Notes: generated from the sequence alone by a model not told the origin. Shown: positions 31,663 through 43,905, counted from the stretch's first letter. The stretch: DNA of 64,000 nucleotides from Selaginella moellendorffii (GCF_000143415.4 NW_003314300.1:901148-965147); one strand, 5' to 3'. Program-made: numbers and translations.

Positions 31663-32697
31663 ATGGCAAAGAACCCTATGGCAAAGAGGAAGAGGAAAGA
31701 GTCTGAAAGGAACCCTATGGCAAAGAGGAAGAGGAAAGAGTCTGAAAGGAACCCTATGGCAAAGAGGAAGAGGAAAGAGTCTGAAAGGAACCCTATGAAA
31801 GAGTCAGACGAGGGCAAGGAAGTGGGAACTTCTCGGGCTGACAGGAAAGTGGGATCTTCTCGGGCTCACAGGGAAGTGGGATATTCTTGGGTCGACAGGG
31901 AATTGGGTTTCTTTAAATTCGAGATCACGCAAGTTAGGTCCTTCGAGGAATTCTTTGGTGAACCACCATGCACTGTCTTTGCAGAGGAAGTTCAAGAGTT
32001 TTTAGATCTGGATCTTATAGACGTTTACTTGAGCTCATCTAGTGCAGAGATCTCATTTAGGTCTCGTGTTGTAGAATTACTTGTGAAGGACATCATCTCT
32101 GCCAATAGAGCTCACCGGAGACGTGAGTCTTGTGCCATCGATGTGGGTAAGAGGTTGTTGGAGTTCTTAGATTATGACAGGAATGGCTCCTCTATAAGGA
32201 CTAGGGTCACCATTCCACTGCAGATGTTAGACGGCCAAAAGGAAGTAAGTTCAGATTTGTGTGTGGAAGATGAAGTGACCATGGTAAAGATCATGGTAGC
32301 TACTGAAGACAAAACCTCTGATGAAGACATAACCTCTGATCATCTTCAAGATAATCCTGAAGCTCAACTCATGGCAGAATCCATAGCTGCAATGCAAGAT
32401 AATGAAAGGCTACATGAGCTCTATGACCTATGTGTACCACTGGAAGATATTGTATTTCCTGGAATCGTTTTTGTGGGAACTCTTCCTTGGTTTTATCTCA
32501 TCAGCATGAGAAAAACTTTGGCTGATTGCGTCAAAGAAGGTAAAAGGCCTACATTTATCACTAAGGTGAAGAAATTCCGTTCCAAAAAGTTTCTCTGTGC
32601 CGACCCTTCAGATGCATTGTTTCTTAAGGATTCTAGACGTTTCATCATACAATCCCTTATTTCTTTTAAAAAGTTTCTTGGACAATATAAAATATAA
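31663..32697 (+). CDS. GF-A: unrecognised nuclear-type protein, family GF
   Basis: 344 residues. I do not recognise the family. The N-terminus is three 39-bp tandem repeats (31,687-31,800) encoding a K-R-K-R-K-E-S-E-R-N-P unit, so it has several nuclear-localisation-like clusters. The rest is the family core: F-E-E-F-F-G-E-P-P near 31,943, S-F-R-S-R-V-V-E-L-L-V-K-D near 32,055, and the best-kept block P-G-I-V-F-V-G-T-L-P-W-F-Y-L near 32,459 with C-V-K-E-G-K-R-P-T-F after it. Frame open to the TAA at 32,695. The ATG at 31,663 is the first in frame. Related to GF-B and GF-E (same subtype) and more distantly to GF-C and GF-D. Whether it is expressed is unknown. Confidence 0.6.
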   Translation: MAKNPMAKRKRKESERNPMAKRKRKESERNPMAKRKRKESERNPMKESDEGKEVGTSRADRKVGSSRAHREVGYSWVDRELGFFKFEITQVRSFEEFFGEPPCTVFAEEVQEFLDLDLIDVYLSSSSAEISFRSRVVELLVKDIISANRAHRRRESCAIDVGKRLLEFLDYDRNGSSIRTRVTIPLQMLDGQKEVSSDLCVEDEVTMVKIMVATEDKTSDEDITSDHLQDNPEAQLMAESIAAMQDNERLHELYDLCVPLEDIVFPGIVFVGTLPWFYLISMRKTLADCVKEGKRPTFITKVKKFRSKKFLCADPSDALFLKDSRRFIIQSLISFKKFLGQYKI

Positions 32698-32757
32698 ATT
32701 TTTAATAATATTTTTTATTTTAATATTTTTTATTTATTAATTTAATTAATCAGATGG

Positions 32758-32932
32758 TGTGAGAGCCAAGTGTATGGCTACGATGCCGTATACTAATATT
32801 AGCGTAGTGGGATTTTGGTAGCCATCGGATTGCTTTTAATCCGGACCACTTACTCCTGTATATAAGCTATGGTTTTTGGGATAATTGATATGCACATTTC
32901 TGTATTCCCTTTCCATATTCCATGCACTCACA
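32758..32932 (+). repeat. G2 5' LTR
   Basis: 175 bp, TG to CA. It contains a TATA box at 32,859-32,866. The following bases TTGGTGGAGG are at the primer-site position but are not a clear tRNA-Met match. Confidence 0.88.
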
Positions 32933-33143
32933 TTGGTGGAGGTGAGGGGCACTTTTGATTGTCCCTGGGGAGTGCTTGGATTTGGGATTTTGGTTTGGAT
33001 CTAGCTTTTGCATCGTCTAGATCTAGCTTTTTCCATTTCTTCAGGATTTTGGTTTAGATCTAGCTTTTTGCATTGTCTAAATCTACCATTTCCTTCCAGC
33101 TTTTTGTCATTTATCTTCTTTTGCTCTTTCTTTGTTCGTCTTC

Positions 33144-34065
33144 ATGGCAGATCAGCAATCTCCTCCTTTGACTTTAGAGCAGCAGTTGGTACAATTGCTT
33201 GATGCTAATTGAAAAACCAAACTCAGTTGATGGTGGCGTTCACGGCACGTGGTACAACTCCTCCTACTCTTGGTGCCAATCTTTGCGTTCGGCTAGAGTT
33301 CTTTCGTGGGAATCTTGGGGATGATGTGTACCATTAGTTCGATCACTTCATGGTGATTGCCACATATCATTCTTGGGATGATGCTCGACGTTTGCGTAAG
33401 TTTCCCACGTGTCTTCAAGGGACAGCATTGCAGTGGTACAATGGTTTGAGCGCAACCACTTGTGGGGATTGGAGTGTTCTCCCGGACGTCTTCAAACGTG
33501 CCTTCGGACATGCCAACGACTATGACGATGCCTTCCAACAATTGCATTGTTTTTGCCAAGGGCCATTTGAGTTGGTGATGCAATTTGGTGTTCGTTTCTG
33601 AAGTCTTTTGCTTCGTGTGGAGCCAAATATGTCGAAACGGATCAAGCTAGGAATGTTGTGACCAGCACTTCGTCAAAATCTTGTTGGACTTGTGCATGCA
33701 CTTGCTCCTGCCACCCTTGATGATGCTCTTTGCTTGGCATAACGTTATGAGACATCACCTCTTCCACTTCTCGCTGCACGTCCTTTAGCTCCACTTTTTG
33801 TGAGTGATGGTCATGTTCCAATGGAGGTTGATGCTACTGCTGCTCGAGTCCAAGGCCAAGGGCGAGGATGTGGTCGTGGCCGTGATGTTCGCTGCTGGGC
33901 ATGTGATGAAGTTGGTCATACTTATCGGCGTTGTCGGCATTTTCCGGATTGGCAACCTCCATTTCCTGGGTGGAGACCTTGGCGTCAGCAACGTCCCGTT
34001 GGTGCTGCTGCAGTGGAAGGTTTGGACACCGAGATGCATCCGGGAAACGAGGAGTCACGTGAGTA
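33144..34065 (+). pseudogene. gag: G2 gag, broken
   Basis: ATG 33,144 begins a short frame that stops at 33,211. The gag core follows (L-E-F-F-R-G-N near 33,297; A-L-Q-W-Y-N-G near 33,428), with stops near 33,335 and 33,600. A perfect CX2CX4HX4C zinc knuckle (C-W-A-C-D-E-V-G-H-T-Y-R-R-C) lies near 33,894-33,935. Confidence 0.82.
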
Positions 34066-34092
34066 ACAGAGGGACCTTGCGCAAATAAATCA

Positions 34093-37000
34093 GTGACCCG
34101 TCCATCTTTCTTTCAGGAGTATCATCAAGGGGTTCACTCGGCACTAGTTCATCCAGTGTTTACTTTCCAAGCTCATCTTTATAACAAGAGGTCTCCTATT
34201 ATTCTCTTTGTGTTAGTTGATACAGGTTTGAGTTTATCTTCTATTGCTCGACCTGTTGCCACACGTTGTCGTCTACACTTGCGTCGTGCAGCGGAACCAG
34301 TTTTCATTCTTTATGGCAATGGCCGTACACATATATGTGCACGGGATGAGGTAGACCTGGTTGTCACGTGTGGGTGATCTCGAGCTTGAATTGCAGTTGT
34401 TGCGGGTGGTGCCAAGTCAAGCTTTTGACCTCATTCTTGGTATGGATTGGTTGCAGCGCAATCATGCCAAATGTGACTTTGAGGCTTCTTCCCCTTATCT
34501 CATACTTTCTTATGTTTCATCCATTCCTCTCACTTTTGTACCTCTTCGTCCCTCTACTTCTACCTCTGCTTCCATTACTTTTGTTCCCCCACTTTTTCCT
34601 CTTGTGTTTCCATCTTATTCTGCTCTTCCCTTTTCCGATCCCTCCGACGATCTTTGTGTTGCAGTAGTTGACCGGCTCATGAAGGAATATTCTGATCTCT
34701 TTGACTTTGACCTATCGTCTGGAGCCAAGATTGCCACACATCATCTGATTCCAACTGGGGATGCTCATCCAATCAAGGTTCTTGTTCGTCGTCGGTCACC
34801 AAAGGAGATCAAGATTTTACTTGCAAATGTCAAGGAGATGTTGGAGAAGGGTGTTATTCGAAAGTCGCAGAGTCCTTGGGCATGTGAACCTCATCTTGTG
34901 ACAAAGCATGATGGGTGTATTTGTTTCTGCATCAACTATCGTCCGTTAAACGACGTAACGATCCCAGATGTGTACCCTCTTCCTCACACTGCTGATCTCT
35001 TGGATCGTCTGGGGCGAAGTCGTTGGTTCACCAAGTTAGATCTTGTTTCTGGGTACTGACAAGTACCGATGGTCGAAGAAGATATTCCTAAGACTGCTTT
35101 TAGTACACCATTTGGTTTGTACGAGTTCTTGGTCATGCCATTTGGTTTGAACAATGCTCTAGCAACTTTTCAACAGATGATGGACGAGGTTCTTTACGAT
35201 ATGCTAGAGGTGACTGCTGACTTCATTGATGATGTCTTGATCCACTCGGAGGGGATGTGGGAGGAGCACATTCGTGATGTTTGTAAAGTGTTGAATCGGC
35301 TACGTGACGTTAGTTTAAAGTTGAAGCGGTCGAAGTGTGTGTTTGGATCCAAGGACACAACTTATTTTGGGTATCATATCTCTCGTGAGAATTTGCAAGT
35401 TGATCCTGACAAACTTGTGGCTGTTCTAAAGTTCCCTACTCTGAAGTGTGTGAATAATGTGCAGCGCTTCTTGGGCAAGGTGCAGTATCTTGAGCGTTTT
35501 GTGGATCATCTTTCTGATCGCACTGTACTATTGCGAGCGTTGCTGAAGTCATCAACGTCATCTTTCATCTGGCCTCCGGATTGTGAGCGAACGTTCGGGG
35601 ATCTCAAAGAGTTATTGACAACTCCTCCGGTTTTGGCATATCCTGACTACACTCGACCTTTTATTTTGCGCGTGGATGCTTCTGACATTAGTCTTAGAGG
35701 TGTGTTAATGCAAAAGAGCTCGAGTGTGCTTGGTCAGCGCCATCCCATTGCATATATAAGCCATACATTACAACCAGCGGAGATGAACTACTCCACGACA
35801 GAGAAGGAGTGTTTAGTAGCAGTCTGGGGTTTCGAGAAACTTCATGTATATCTACATGGTTCTTGGACGTTACTTGAAGGTGACCATACTGCTATTACTT
35901 CATTATTAAAGCGAAAGAACCTAGTTGGTCGTACTGCTCGGTGGGCTTTGAAGCTTCAGATATATGATTTTGATGTTGTTCATCGCCTAGGGAGTTCTAT
36001 AACTGATACTGATGCCCTTTCTCGAGCTCCTCTTTCTTCTTCACTCTCTTCTCATGTTTCTGACGAGCTTGTTGTTCCAGCATCTGTGGATTTTTTAGAC
36101 AAGGATTCTGTACCGTCAGCAGTTGTTGTACTTGACGTTCAGTGTTCACAAGGTGCAAAGCAAGATCTACCTTCGCTTGATGAGGTTCGCATGGCTCAAA
36201 AGATTGAGCCATGGATTCGAAGGCTTCGAGATGGGTTTGAGAATCCTACATCACTTGCTGATGACTTGCCTTTCCGGCATTTACATTCTCAATATTGTCT
36301 TGAAGATGGCCTTCTTTATTTTGTGGGGATAGATCCTGATGATCATTTACGGCTAGTGGTGCCTTCTATCTTTATTCCGCGATTTTTCCATGCCTACCAT
36401 GATTCTCCTATTCTAGGTGGGCATATGGGACATTGTTGTTTATAATTGAAAAGCTACGCAGGTCTTTCTATTGGCTGGAGATGCGATGTAATATTATCTG
36501 GTATGTGCGTAATTGCGTTTGGTGCCAAGCTCGTAATACTCCCCCTTGGGCTACGGAAGGACGATTGGAGTCAATTGCAGTTTCCATCCGTTTGAGTTGG
36601 TGGCGTTTGATCTTATGGGACCTTTTCCACGGTCGACTGCTGGCAATGAGTATGTTATTATTACTTCTGACTATTTGACTTGTTGGGTGGAAGTTGGTGC
36701 TCTTGCTAGCGCCTTTGCAACTGCTGTTGAATACTTCCTCCTCAATCGAGTGGTGTTTCAGCATTCTTGTCCAGAGCGGATTCTTTCGGATAATGGTCCC
36801 GCACTTATGGTTAAGGCATTTCATGTTTTGACGTCTCGGTTGAGGATTCACCACACTTTCATGAGTGCTTATCATCCACAATTAGATGGTTTGGTGGAAT
36901 GGCTCGTTTGGACGTTCAAGGGGATGTTTGCGAAGTATGTGAACTTTCAGCATTCGGATTGGGATGGTTATTTGCCGTCTCTTTGGCATGCATATATCAC

Positions 37001-37520
37001 TGGGGTGCAAAGTTCTATTGGTGCTTCACCATATAAACTCCTATATGGTCATGATCCAATATTACCAACGGAGCTAGGTTTACCTTCGCGATTGCCACAA
37101 ACTACGGATGCTAGGTCATGGGATCAATATTTGACAAGCATTCTTCCACTTGTCCGAGCGGAGTTTGCCGAACACTTCGCGTACAAGTGGGATAACAACG
37201 GTGTTACAACTCCCATCATCACCCACCTGCAAAGTACAAAGTGGATGATTTGGTGTTAGTCCATTTTCCCCATCTTACGGTACGTGGTTTATCTAAGGGT
37301 CTCTTTGCACAGTGGAAAGGACCGTATCAGGTGTTGCAGCAAGTTGGACCACAAGTTTATGAGGTTCGGCATGATGTCTAGCAGGCCGATCCTCCAGAGA
37401 TTGTGTATGTGCAGCGGTTGAAACGCTTCATACAAAGGGATCAGGAGTGGTTAATACCATCTACAGATCCACCGATGCCTCCTCCTGATGTTCCTCCAGA
37501 TCCCGGCCCGTCTACAAGAG
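34093..37520 (+). pseudogene. pol: G2 pol: protease, RT, RNase H, integrase
   Basis: Protease active site V-D-T-G near 34,215; I-L-G-M-D-W-L near 34,434; reverse transcriptase 34,770-35,400 with F-I-D-D-V-L-I (the usual Y before I-D-D is F) near 35,222. RNase H is near 35,660-36,020. Integrase follows with its C-x-x-C near 36,518, first Asp near 36,611, second in S-D-N-G near 36,787, and catalytic Glu in G-L-V-E-W near 36,892. The long frame 35,069-36,445 is open. Breaks: TGA at 35,057, a TAA at 36,443 in the integrase zinc region, and frame changes near 34,370 and 37,255. No chromodomain was seen. Confidence 0.88.
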
Positions 37521-37560
37521 AACCCTGATGGTCTTCCATTATTCCGAGAGGAGGGGATGA

Positions 37561-37735
37561 TGTGAGGGCCAAGTGTACAGCTACGATGCCATATACTAAT
37601 ATTAGCGTAGTGGGATTTTGGTAGCCATCAGATTGGTTTCAATCCGGACCACTCGCTCCTATATATAAGCTAGGGTTTTTGGGCTAATTAATATGCACAT
37701 TTTTGTATTCCCTTTCCATATTCCATGCACTCACA
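37561..37735 (+). repeat. G2 3' LTR
   Basis: 175 bp, colinear with 32,758-32,932 and differing at scattered positions. Followed by ATGG. Confidence 0.88.
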
Positions 37736-37739
37736 ATGG

Positions 37740-38324
37740 AAGTTTATTATTATAAATATGTTTATAATTTTTATGTGTTGTATGTAGCAATGCTTGGTTT
37801 GCTTAATAGTAATGTTATACTTACTTATTAATCCAATTGATCAAATAAAAGTTTATAATTTATAAACACAAGATTAATCTTATTGCAAGATGGTAGAATA
37901 AAAAGAATATACTAGAAAGTGTTTAAGCAAGTTTATAATTTATAAACATATTTATAAATTATAAATAAAAAATTAATCTAAATGAATAACAACTGTTAGA
38001 TGGTAGAATATTTTTAGGTATATCAATTACCTTGCTTAAGCAAACCAAAAATAAATAAATCCCATTTGATGGTAGAATAAACTAGAATATACTAAGAAAT
38101 CTTTGAGAAAATATATAAATTATAAACATATTTTATGTATATCCACTCACTCCCCTTACAGATTTGCTTAAGCAAACAAAAAATGTTGGCAATAATTAGT
38201 ATGTGGAAACTATAGTTAGTTTAACTAATAAATACTTTTTATACCTGGCACTAAAGAGAGATGAGTTGCCCAGCTTTTTAGGCCATTAAATCCAAATGAT
38301 TACTCTGATTTCTTGAACTATGCC
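37740..38324 (+). repeat. AT-rich repeat P, copy 1
   Basis: Runs of TTTATAAATTATAAA-type sequence with several GATGGTAGAATA units. Similar to 63,180-63,600 in direct orientation. Its 38,215-38,300 part recurs inverted at 63,935-64,000. Noncoding. Confidence 0.65.
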
Positions 38325-39290
38325 TTATTGAAATATTTTGATAAGGTTTTGTTTTGGCCAATGATTGTTGTATTATGAGAAATTTAACATATGTGACATG
38401 CAGATTTGGAAAGAATCACAATGGCACTTTTTGCTTCCTCAATCTTAATTCCACTCCCACTAAACAGGGCCACTCCCTTAATTCTTGATGGCTTGGAGTG
38501 AAGGTTAAAGTTCTTGATTTAGGCATGGGGATTCATGCAAGATTGATGGTGCTCCATGGATTTGCACACAAAGTTGTGAATTAAAATTTAAATTTGACCA
38601 TACAAAAATGCATTAAGGAACAGGCTTGTGAAGAGTGCTAAACAAAGTTAGTGATCAGATTCCAAAGGTCTCCATATGAACTTAAGGTCAATGTTTGAAC
38701 TAGGAATTTCTTGGTAGTGGGACAGTAAACAAGATTGTTAGCTCTAGCTAAAATATTTTCCAGTCTTAAGTGAGCTGGGCATGTTGCTATTACACTTGCT
38801 TTTGCCATTTGCCTCCATGAATAACCACACCATGTTTTCTACTTGCTGCCTCAGGTTGAGCTGCTATGACACAGGTTCTTAAGCTTAATATCAGCACTTC
38901 ATGGCAAGAGAAAGAGTCCCAAGCATATATATGCTTTCAACTCTTGACTAAACTCATAGTCTATAATTTATTTGCTCCAGCTCGAACTTAGTATCCAATT
39001 TGTAATTTATCAGAATGTGAACATATAATTGATTGTAAAAGTCATTAGATCATTCATAGTCATCTTACAGCTTTGATTTGGAAGGATATTGGGGCAAAGC
39101 AAGCTGCTTGGTATGGACAATAGTGAGGTGTTGCAAATGGTGACAATCTAAGTTGTGAGGATATCATGATGTGTTTTATAGTTTTAAAGGCATTTCCTCT
39201 AAACTTAATACTTGCTATATGCAGATCCTGAACATCACAATTAGTGCTAGAAAAGTTGCGTGGATTTGGATGCTACCCTCAAAGTGGACC
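38325..39290 (+). repeat. Module N1, copy 2
   Basis: Near-colinear with 23,866-25,050, with small deletions. Followed by Z, M2 and GF-B, so it is part of a larger duplicated unit. Confidence 0.75.
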
Positions 39291-39760
39291 TTGAGCTTCA
39301 AGGCCTTGAGCCACTGAACAAAGGACAGAGCTAAACACTTAAGCATATAGCGAAAGAGTAAAGGAATTGGAACACACAAAACATAATCAAATGGAGTCTA
39401 GTGTTATTTCAGTATATTAGTGGATTAATGCAAATATATAAATACTCCACAAAATAGCATAGTATGGATATTAAACTTAAACCCAAGACAAATGTAAAAC
39501 AAAGACATGTATACAAGTGAAAGTTAAACTATATTTTAGATTAGTTGGCCATACTTGACTTACACACTATCCCTATTATATGGGACAATCATAAAACTTA
39601 TTAACTATGAAATGATGTTAGATTGTGAATTTAGATGCAGAAACAACATGTCAAACATAAATCTCTAAGACCAAAAGTAGAGCCAAAAGTATGCCATAAA
39701 GTCAAGAGCAAAAGTGGAAATCCTAATGAAGTAGGAACAAGTATGAAGAGATCAATGAAT
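39280..39760 (+). repeat. Module Z, copy 2
   Basis: Similar to 25,680-26,330 and 60,070-60,620. Noncoding. Confidence 0.65.
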
Positions 39761-40918
39761 GATCACTTTAACTTTCGTAACTTTAGCTCATTTTGCTATT
39801 GCAGACTCTAAAAGGAATATAAATATAAAGTTATGTGCTCTTTGCATGCTTCTCCAAGAATCCTATTGGTGCATCGTTTGTTTGTGGCTCTGCATACTAG
39901 ACATTGCAAACAAATACCCAGGATGTCATCAGCCTCAGCTAAACGGAAAAAAAAAACTTAAAGTCAATCGAGATGAAAAGTATAGACTTCGCGTGGACAA
40001 TTATCTTGTGGGGCAGACAGTGAAATCCAGTTCGAATGCAATCTGCCAAATCAAGCGCAAGGAAATAAAAACTGCCTGGAGAAACTACGAAACCAAGAAC
40101 CTGCTTGAACATCACATTGTCTTCCTTGTTCTGCAAAAATGAGCAAAATAGTGTCTTCCAGATCGCTTGCATCCCTTCTGAAGCTTGGTTTTACTTTCCA
40201 GCTTGCTTTTCGTCTCAACTCCATTGCTACGCACAGCAATCCCCTGCGGATGATCGATCACAGCCTTCCACTGCTTTTCTCGATCAAGAAGTTTGTCGCG
40301 CTCTCACATAAACCTGAGCTTATGTACCTGGAAAACACTCAAAAGAAAATATTTATAGAAGATGGTTAGCTCACCATCCCAAGCCGGATACTTTTGCATG
40401 ATCATAGCAAAGGAGTCATCTGTGAAGAGTGTTCTAAAAACTTTTATCATTGGGCATTAACGCCAAATTCCCTATAGAGGTAATCAAGAAACTCCAACAA
40501 TTTTTGAAAGATATCCATCGCGGAAGAAACCCTGCCGGCCTGAGAGTGCTCAGAGATTTCTGAGTTGGTTGTTTCCGCCAAACAAGCATCTGGCGCGCTA
40601 CAGTTGCCCTGAGTGGGCAAGTGCCCAGGTGAGAATATCCCACACGGCATTCGATTGAGAATCCCTCGCTGGGACGTAAACCAAGGAAACGATGTCCCGC
40701 TGCAGCATTGAAGGGAGTTCAGTTCCCCTCGATCAGACAAGTTCACCAGCACAATGAGTTCCTAGCAAAAAGAACTCCATCTTCGCTAGTGACAGACCAC
40801 GAAACACCGTACCTCGGCAAAAGGAGTTCAGATTACTGGAGTGGATTGTGCCTATAACAGAAATTTGCTCAAACCCTGAAAGGAACCCGGAAAAGAAAAG
40901 AGTCAGACCCTGTGGCAA
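39761..40918 (-). repeat. Module M2, copy 3 (longest)
   Basis: Minus strand: pieces include M-E-F-F-L-L-G-T-H-C-A-G (near 40,780), M-L-Q-R-D-I-V-S-L-V-Y-V (near 40,710), A-M-D-I-F-Q-K-L-L-E-F-L-D-Y (near 40,520) and the 3' pieces seen in copies 1 and 2. Several GT and AG borders suit introns. The M-L-Q-R-D piece also has a parallel just downstream of GF-C (near 45,352, plus strand). No known domain was recognised. Confidence 0.5.
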
Positions 40919-41655
40919 GGACGAAAAGGAAAGAGTCAGGCAAGGGCAAGGAAGTGGGATCTTCTCGGATTCGAGATCACGGAAGTTAGGTCCTTCGAGG
41001 AATTCATTGGTGAACCAGATCCAGATCTAAAAACTCTGCAAAGACAGTGCATGGTTATAGACGTTTACCTAAGCTTATCTACTGAGATCTCATTTAGGTC
41101 TCGTGTTGTAGAATTACTTGTGAAGGACATCATCTCTGCCACTAGAGCTCACCAGAGACGTGAGTCTTGTGCCATCCATGTGGGTAGAGGTTGTTGGAGT
41201 TCTTAGGTTATGACAGTAATGGTTCCTCTATAAGGACTAGAGTCACCATTCCACTGCAGATGTTAGACAGCTAAAAGGAAGTAAGTTCAGATTTGTGTGT
41301 GGAAGATGAAGTGACATGGTAGCTACTGAAGACAAAACCTCTGATCATCTTCAACTCAGAAGTCATAATCCTCAAGCTCAACTCATGGCAGAATCCATAG
41401 CTGCAATACAAGATAATGAAAGGCTACATGAGCTCTATGACCTGGGACGTGTACCACTGGAAGATATTGTATTTCCTGGAGGAACTCTTCCTTGGTTTTA
41501 TCTCATCAGCATGACAAAAACTTTGGCTGATTGCGTCAAAGAAGGTAAAAAGCCTACATTTATCACTAAGGTGAAAAAATTCCGTTCCAAAAAGTTTCTC
41601 TGTGCCGACCCTTTAGATGCATTGTTTGATAGATGTTTCCCTTATTTATTTTAAA
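40870..41655 (+). pseudogene. GF-B: decayed copy of GF-A
   Basis: Colinear with GF-A but with frameshifts, a stop after the E-F-L-G-Y-like region (near 41,205) and another near 41,273, plus small deletions. The N-terminal repeats are reduced to one diverged unit. The stretch 41,017-41,054 is inverted relative to GF-A 31,966-32,015. The 3' part is open at 41,316-41,654. Confidence 0.8.
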
Positions 41656-43559
41656 AAGTTTCTTGTACAATATGAAATATAGACTTTAATAATAATTTGT
41701 TGATTTAATAATTTGTTTGCTTAATATAAAATTTTCTTTCATAGGAGTGGCTGTAAGGCTTGATGCTTCCTGTGCTCCTCTAAAAATTAAAGCCTGGTAG
41801 AACATTAATAAGATTTATATGTAGACGATACTTAACTCCATATAAAAAATAAATGGATTTTGGCTAAATTTTATAGACCCTGCAAATACATCTGAAAAAA
41901 TTAATTGAAGGTAAAGTAACTTAGAAGTTATAGTGATCCTATTTTTCCCCTACTAGTTTGTTGTTCTTCCTGTAGCAAGACAAATATGTTGACAATAGTA
42001 GAGAAAAACTGAATTTCACAATTAATGAAATTGAAATGAAACACTTCTGAATTTTAAAAAAATTATAAGAGATTTCACATTATTTCACTGCCGATGTCAT
42101 ATTATTAATTGAATTTTAAATCTCTCAATTATAAGCACTGGGTTGCACTTGTCACAACTAAAGCTGGATCAGCCATGGCTGCGGCTGGAGCTAGATCACT
42201 ACTTGCTCATGGCTAAACTGCTATATTGCTGGATGGAGCTGGATTGTTGCTTGCTTGTGGCTGCACTGCTGAGTTGCTTGCTGGGGCTGGATTTCTGCAC
42301 TGTTGCATTGCATCACTACTTGCTCGGCTGTGGCTGCTTGAGTGGTGCTCAGTGCTGCTCCAGTCTGGTTAGTCTGCTGCTTGTTGAATGTGCTGCTCCT
42401 AGAGATCAGTGAGAACAAAAATAGCTTTTACAAAAAGCAATAAGAAGTAGGAACTCTTACAGGATGAAAAGGTTACTCTAGCTGGCTCGCTGGCTCTGTA
42501 AGAAAAAGGCTGATTCAAAGAAAAAATTAAAAGTTCCTGATGCAATTTTTGGGTTTTGGTTTTTAAAAACGAGTTTGGAAATGAAATTCTTGACTACCTT
42601 AGCACAGAGACAAAGTTCCGGACATCTTTGCTCACCGCAGCTGGCATTGCAAGGCATGTACTCAGCACAACATACATATCTACAGTGATCAAAAGCGAGA
42701 GAGAAAAAAATAGTTTAGAAAAAACCAACAAGGAAAAGACATGTGAAGGGCCCAATTTCTGAAGAGATAAGAAGCACATGACACACTGTAGAGAAGATCA
42801 AAGAAACAAAACAGAATGGAGAATTGAGGAAGAGAACAGCAAAGCAGAAAATTGAAAGTGCAATCACTGCCAAATATCAGCAGAGAACCAGCATTTGCAA
42901 GTAGAAAAGAGAGAATCGATTGAAAGCTTGCATGGACAATCGTTGAAAGTGGAATGCGTGAGATCGGTTGCAGTAGGTGTTTTGCACCTCCATCTTATCT
43001 ATATTCAAAGGATCTCATCCAAGAAAACAAAAAGAATTCTTGTAGATACGAGAATGGAGTTCTACCATAGATGAGATCCACCTCCAATCCATGCCATTGC
43101 TCCAATCTGCTGCTAAGAACAAAGAGATGATCGGTGGATCGCTCGATTGTGCGCAACCGGCGGTGGGCTGTATGATCGATCGACTGGTGAGGCAGATTGA
43201 CTAACTTTGTATCGATCTAGATCTCCCCTTTGGGCTTCCCGCCCATCTTTTCGAGAACTCCCCTGGGATGTGCCAGCCCCAGCCCAATCTGCCTACGGAT
43301 CGGAGCGGGCTGCTACAACGACGATGTACCGGCCCAAATTGATCCATAGGAAGGTGACGTGCGGTTAGAGGAAAGAAGGAGAGCTTCTCGGCGGGAGAAG
43401 AAGCGGGATAAAGGAGCCGAGTGTTCAATCACTGAACATGCCTCGTCTAGGCTTACGCCCATCTTAAGACTGCTACAACAACTCTTCAGTCTATCATCGG
43501 CAAATTCGTAGGTAAGAGATCAAAGTCAAATCCCCGATCCCGAGAGATAAGAATCATAT
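41656..43559. other. Noncoding DNA, nothing recognised
   Basis: AT-rich at first, then a CTGCTTG/GCTGGA-type low-complexity stretch at 42,150-42,400 that yields a Leu/Cys-rich frame without a domain. No RNA gene or clear repeat was identified. Confidence 0.5.
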
Positions 43560-43905
43560 TAACTTTTCATGTGTCCAGAGCCGCTCGGACAATCCCCTCC
43601 ATGGTCAGCCCACCACAAATAACGTATCGCAGGCTCTTTCTCTCGAGCATCAGATCAAAGGCCTCGTTGATTTGCGCTAGCGGGAGGCAGTGAGTGGTAA
43701 ACATTTCCAGAAAATCCGAAGAAATACATGGAGACGCACGAAATTCTCGTATCTAGTAAATCCCTTGCCTTTGTCACGAATCTCTCCATGAGCACTGGAA
43801 GCTGCGTTACTCCCTTGAAACCTTCAAACCTTTGAGAACGCGTCATGCGAGAAAGTTTCTCGAGTGGATTGGGTGGCCGGGGATAATTCGTCCGATCACG
43901 CAAAC
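43560..43905 (-). pseudogene. Zinc-type alcohol dehydrogenase gene, C-terminal relic
   Basis: On the minus strand, pieces of the ADH C-terminal region appear: a G-F-K-G-V-T-Q-L-P-V-L-M-like helix (near 43,815), T-R-I-S, then L-P-L-A-Q-I-N-E-A-F-D-L-M (near 43,685) and a short L-R-Y-V-I end. This is the order in plant ADH and S-(hydroxymethyl)glutathione dehydrogenases, where the oxidoreductase ends with the INxAF-x-LM motif. The intervening bases look like a damaged intron, since no acceptor AG is in place. Catalytic and cofactor domains are absent, so it is non-functional. Confidence 0.65.

Larger units (their letters stand above)
32758..37735 (+). mobile_element. G2: small Ty3/gypsy retrotransposon, complete but decayed
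   Basis: Two 175-bp LTRs (32,758-32,932 and 37,561-37,735; TGTGAG to CACTCACA) flank gag-pol. ATGG before the 5' LTR (32,754-32,757) repeats after the 3' LTR (37,736-37,739). A polypurine tract AGAGGAGGGGATGA precedes the 3' LTR. Both LTRs carry TATATAAG (32,859 and 37,662). It inserted about 60 bp downstream of GF-A. A related, 5'-truncated copy with an LTR of the same length is at 61,066-62,087. Confidence 0.88.

Noticed and set aside
31593-31817. Minus-strand repeats of a Phe/Leu/Ser motif
   Set aside because: It is the antisense of the basic tandem repeats of GF-A, which has the longer conserved frame.
42143-42412. Leu/Cys-rich frame as a membrane protein
   Set aside because: Low-complexity CTGCTTG/GCTGGA repeats with no domain, and open on the other strand as well.
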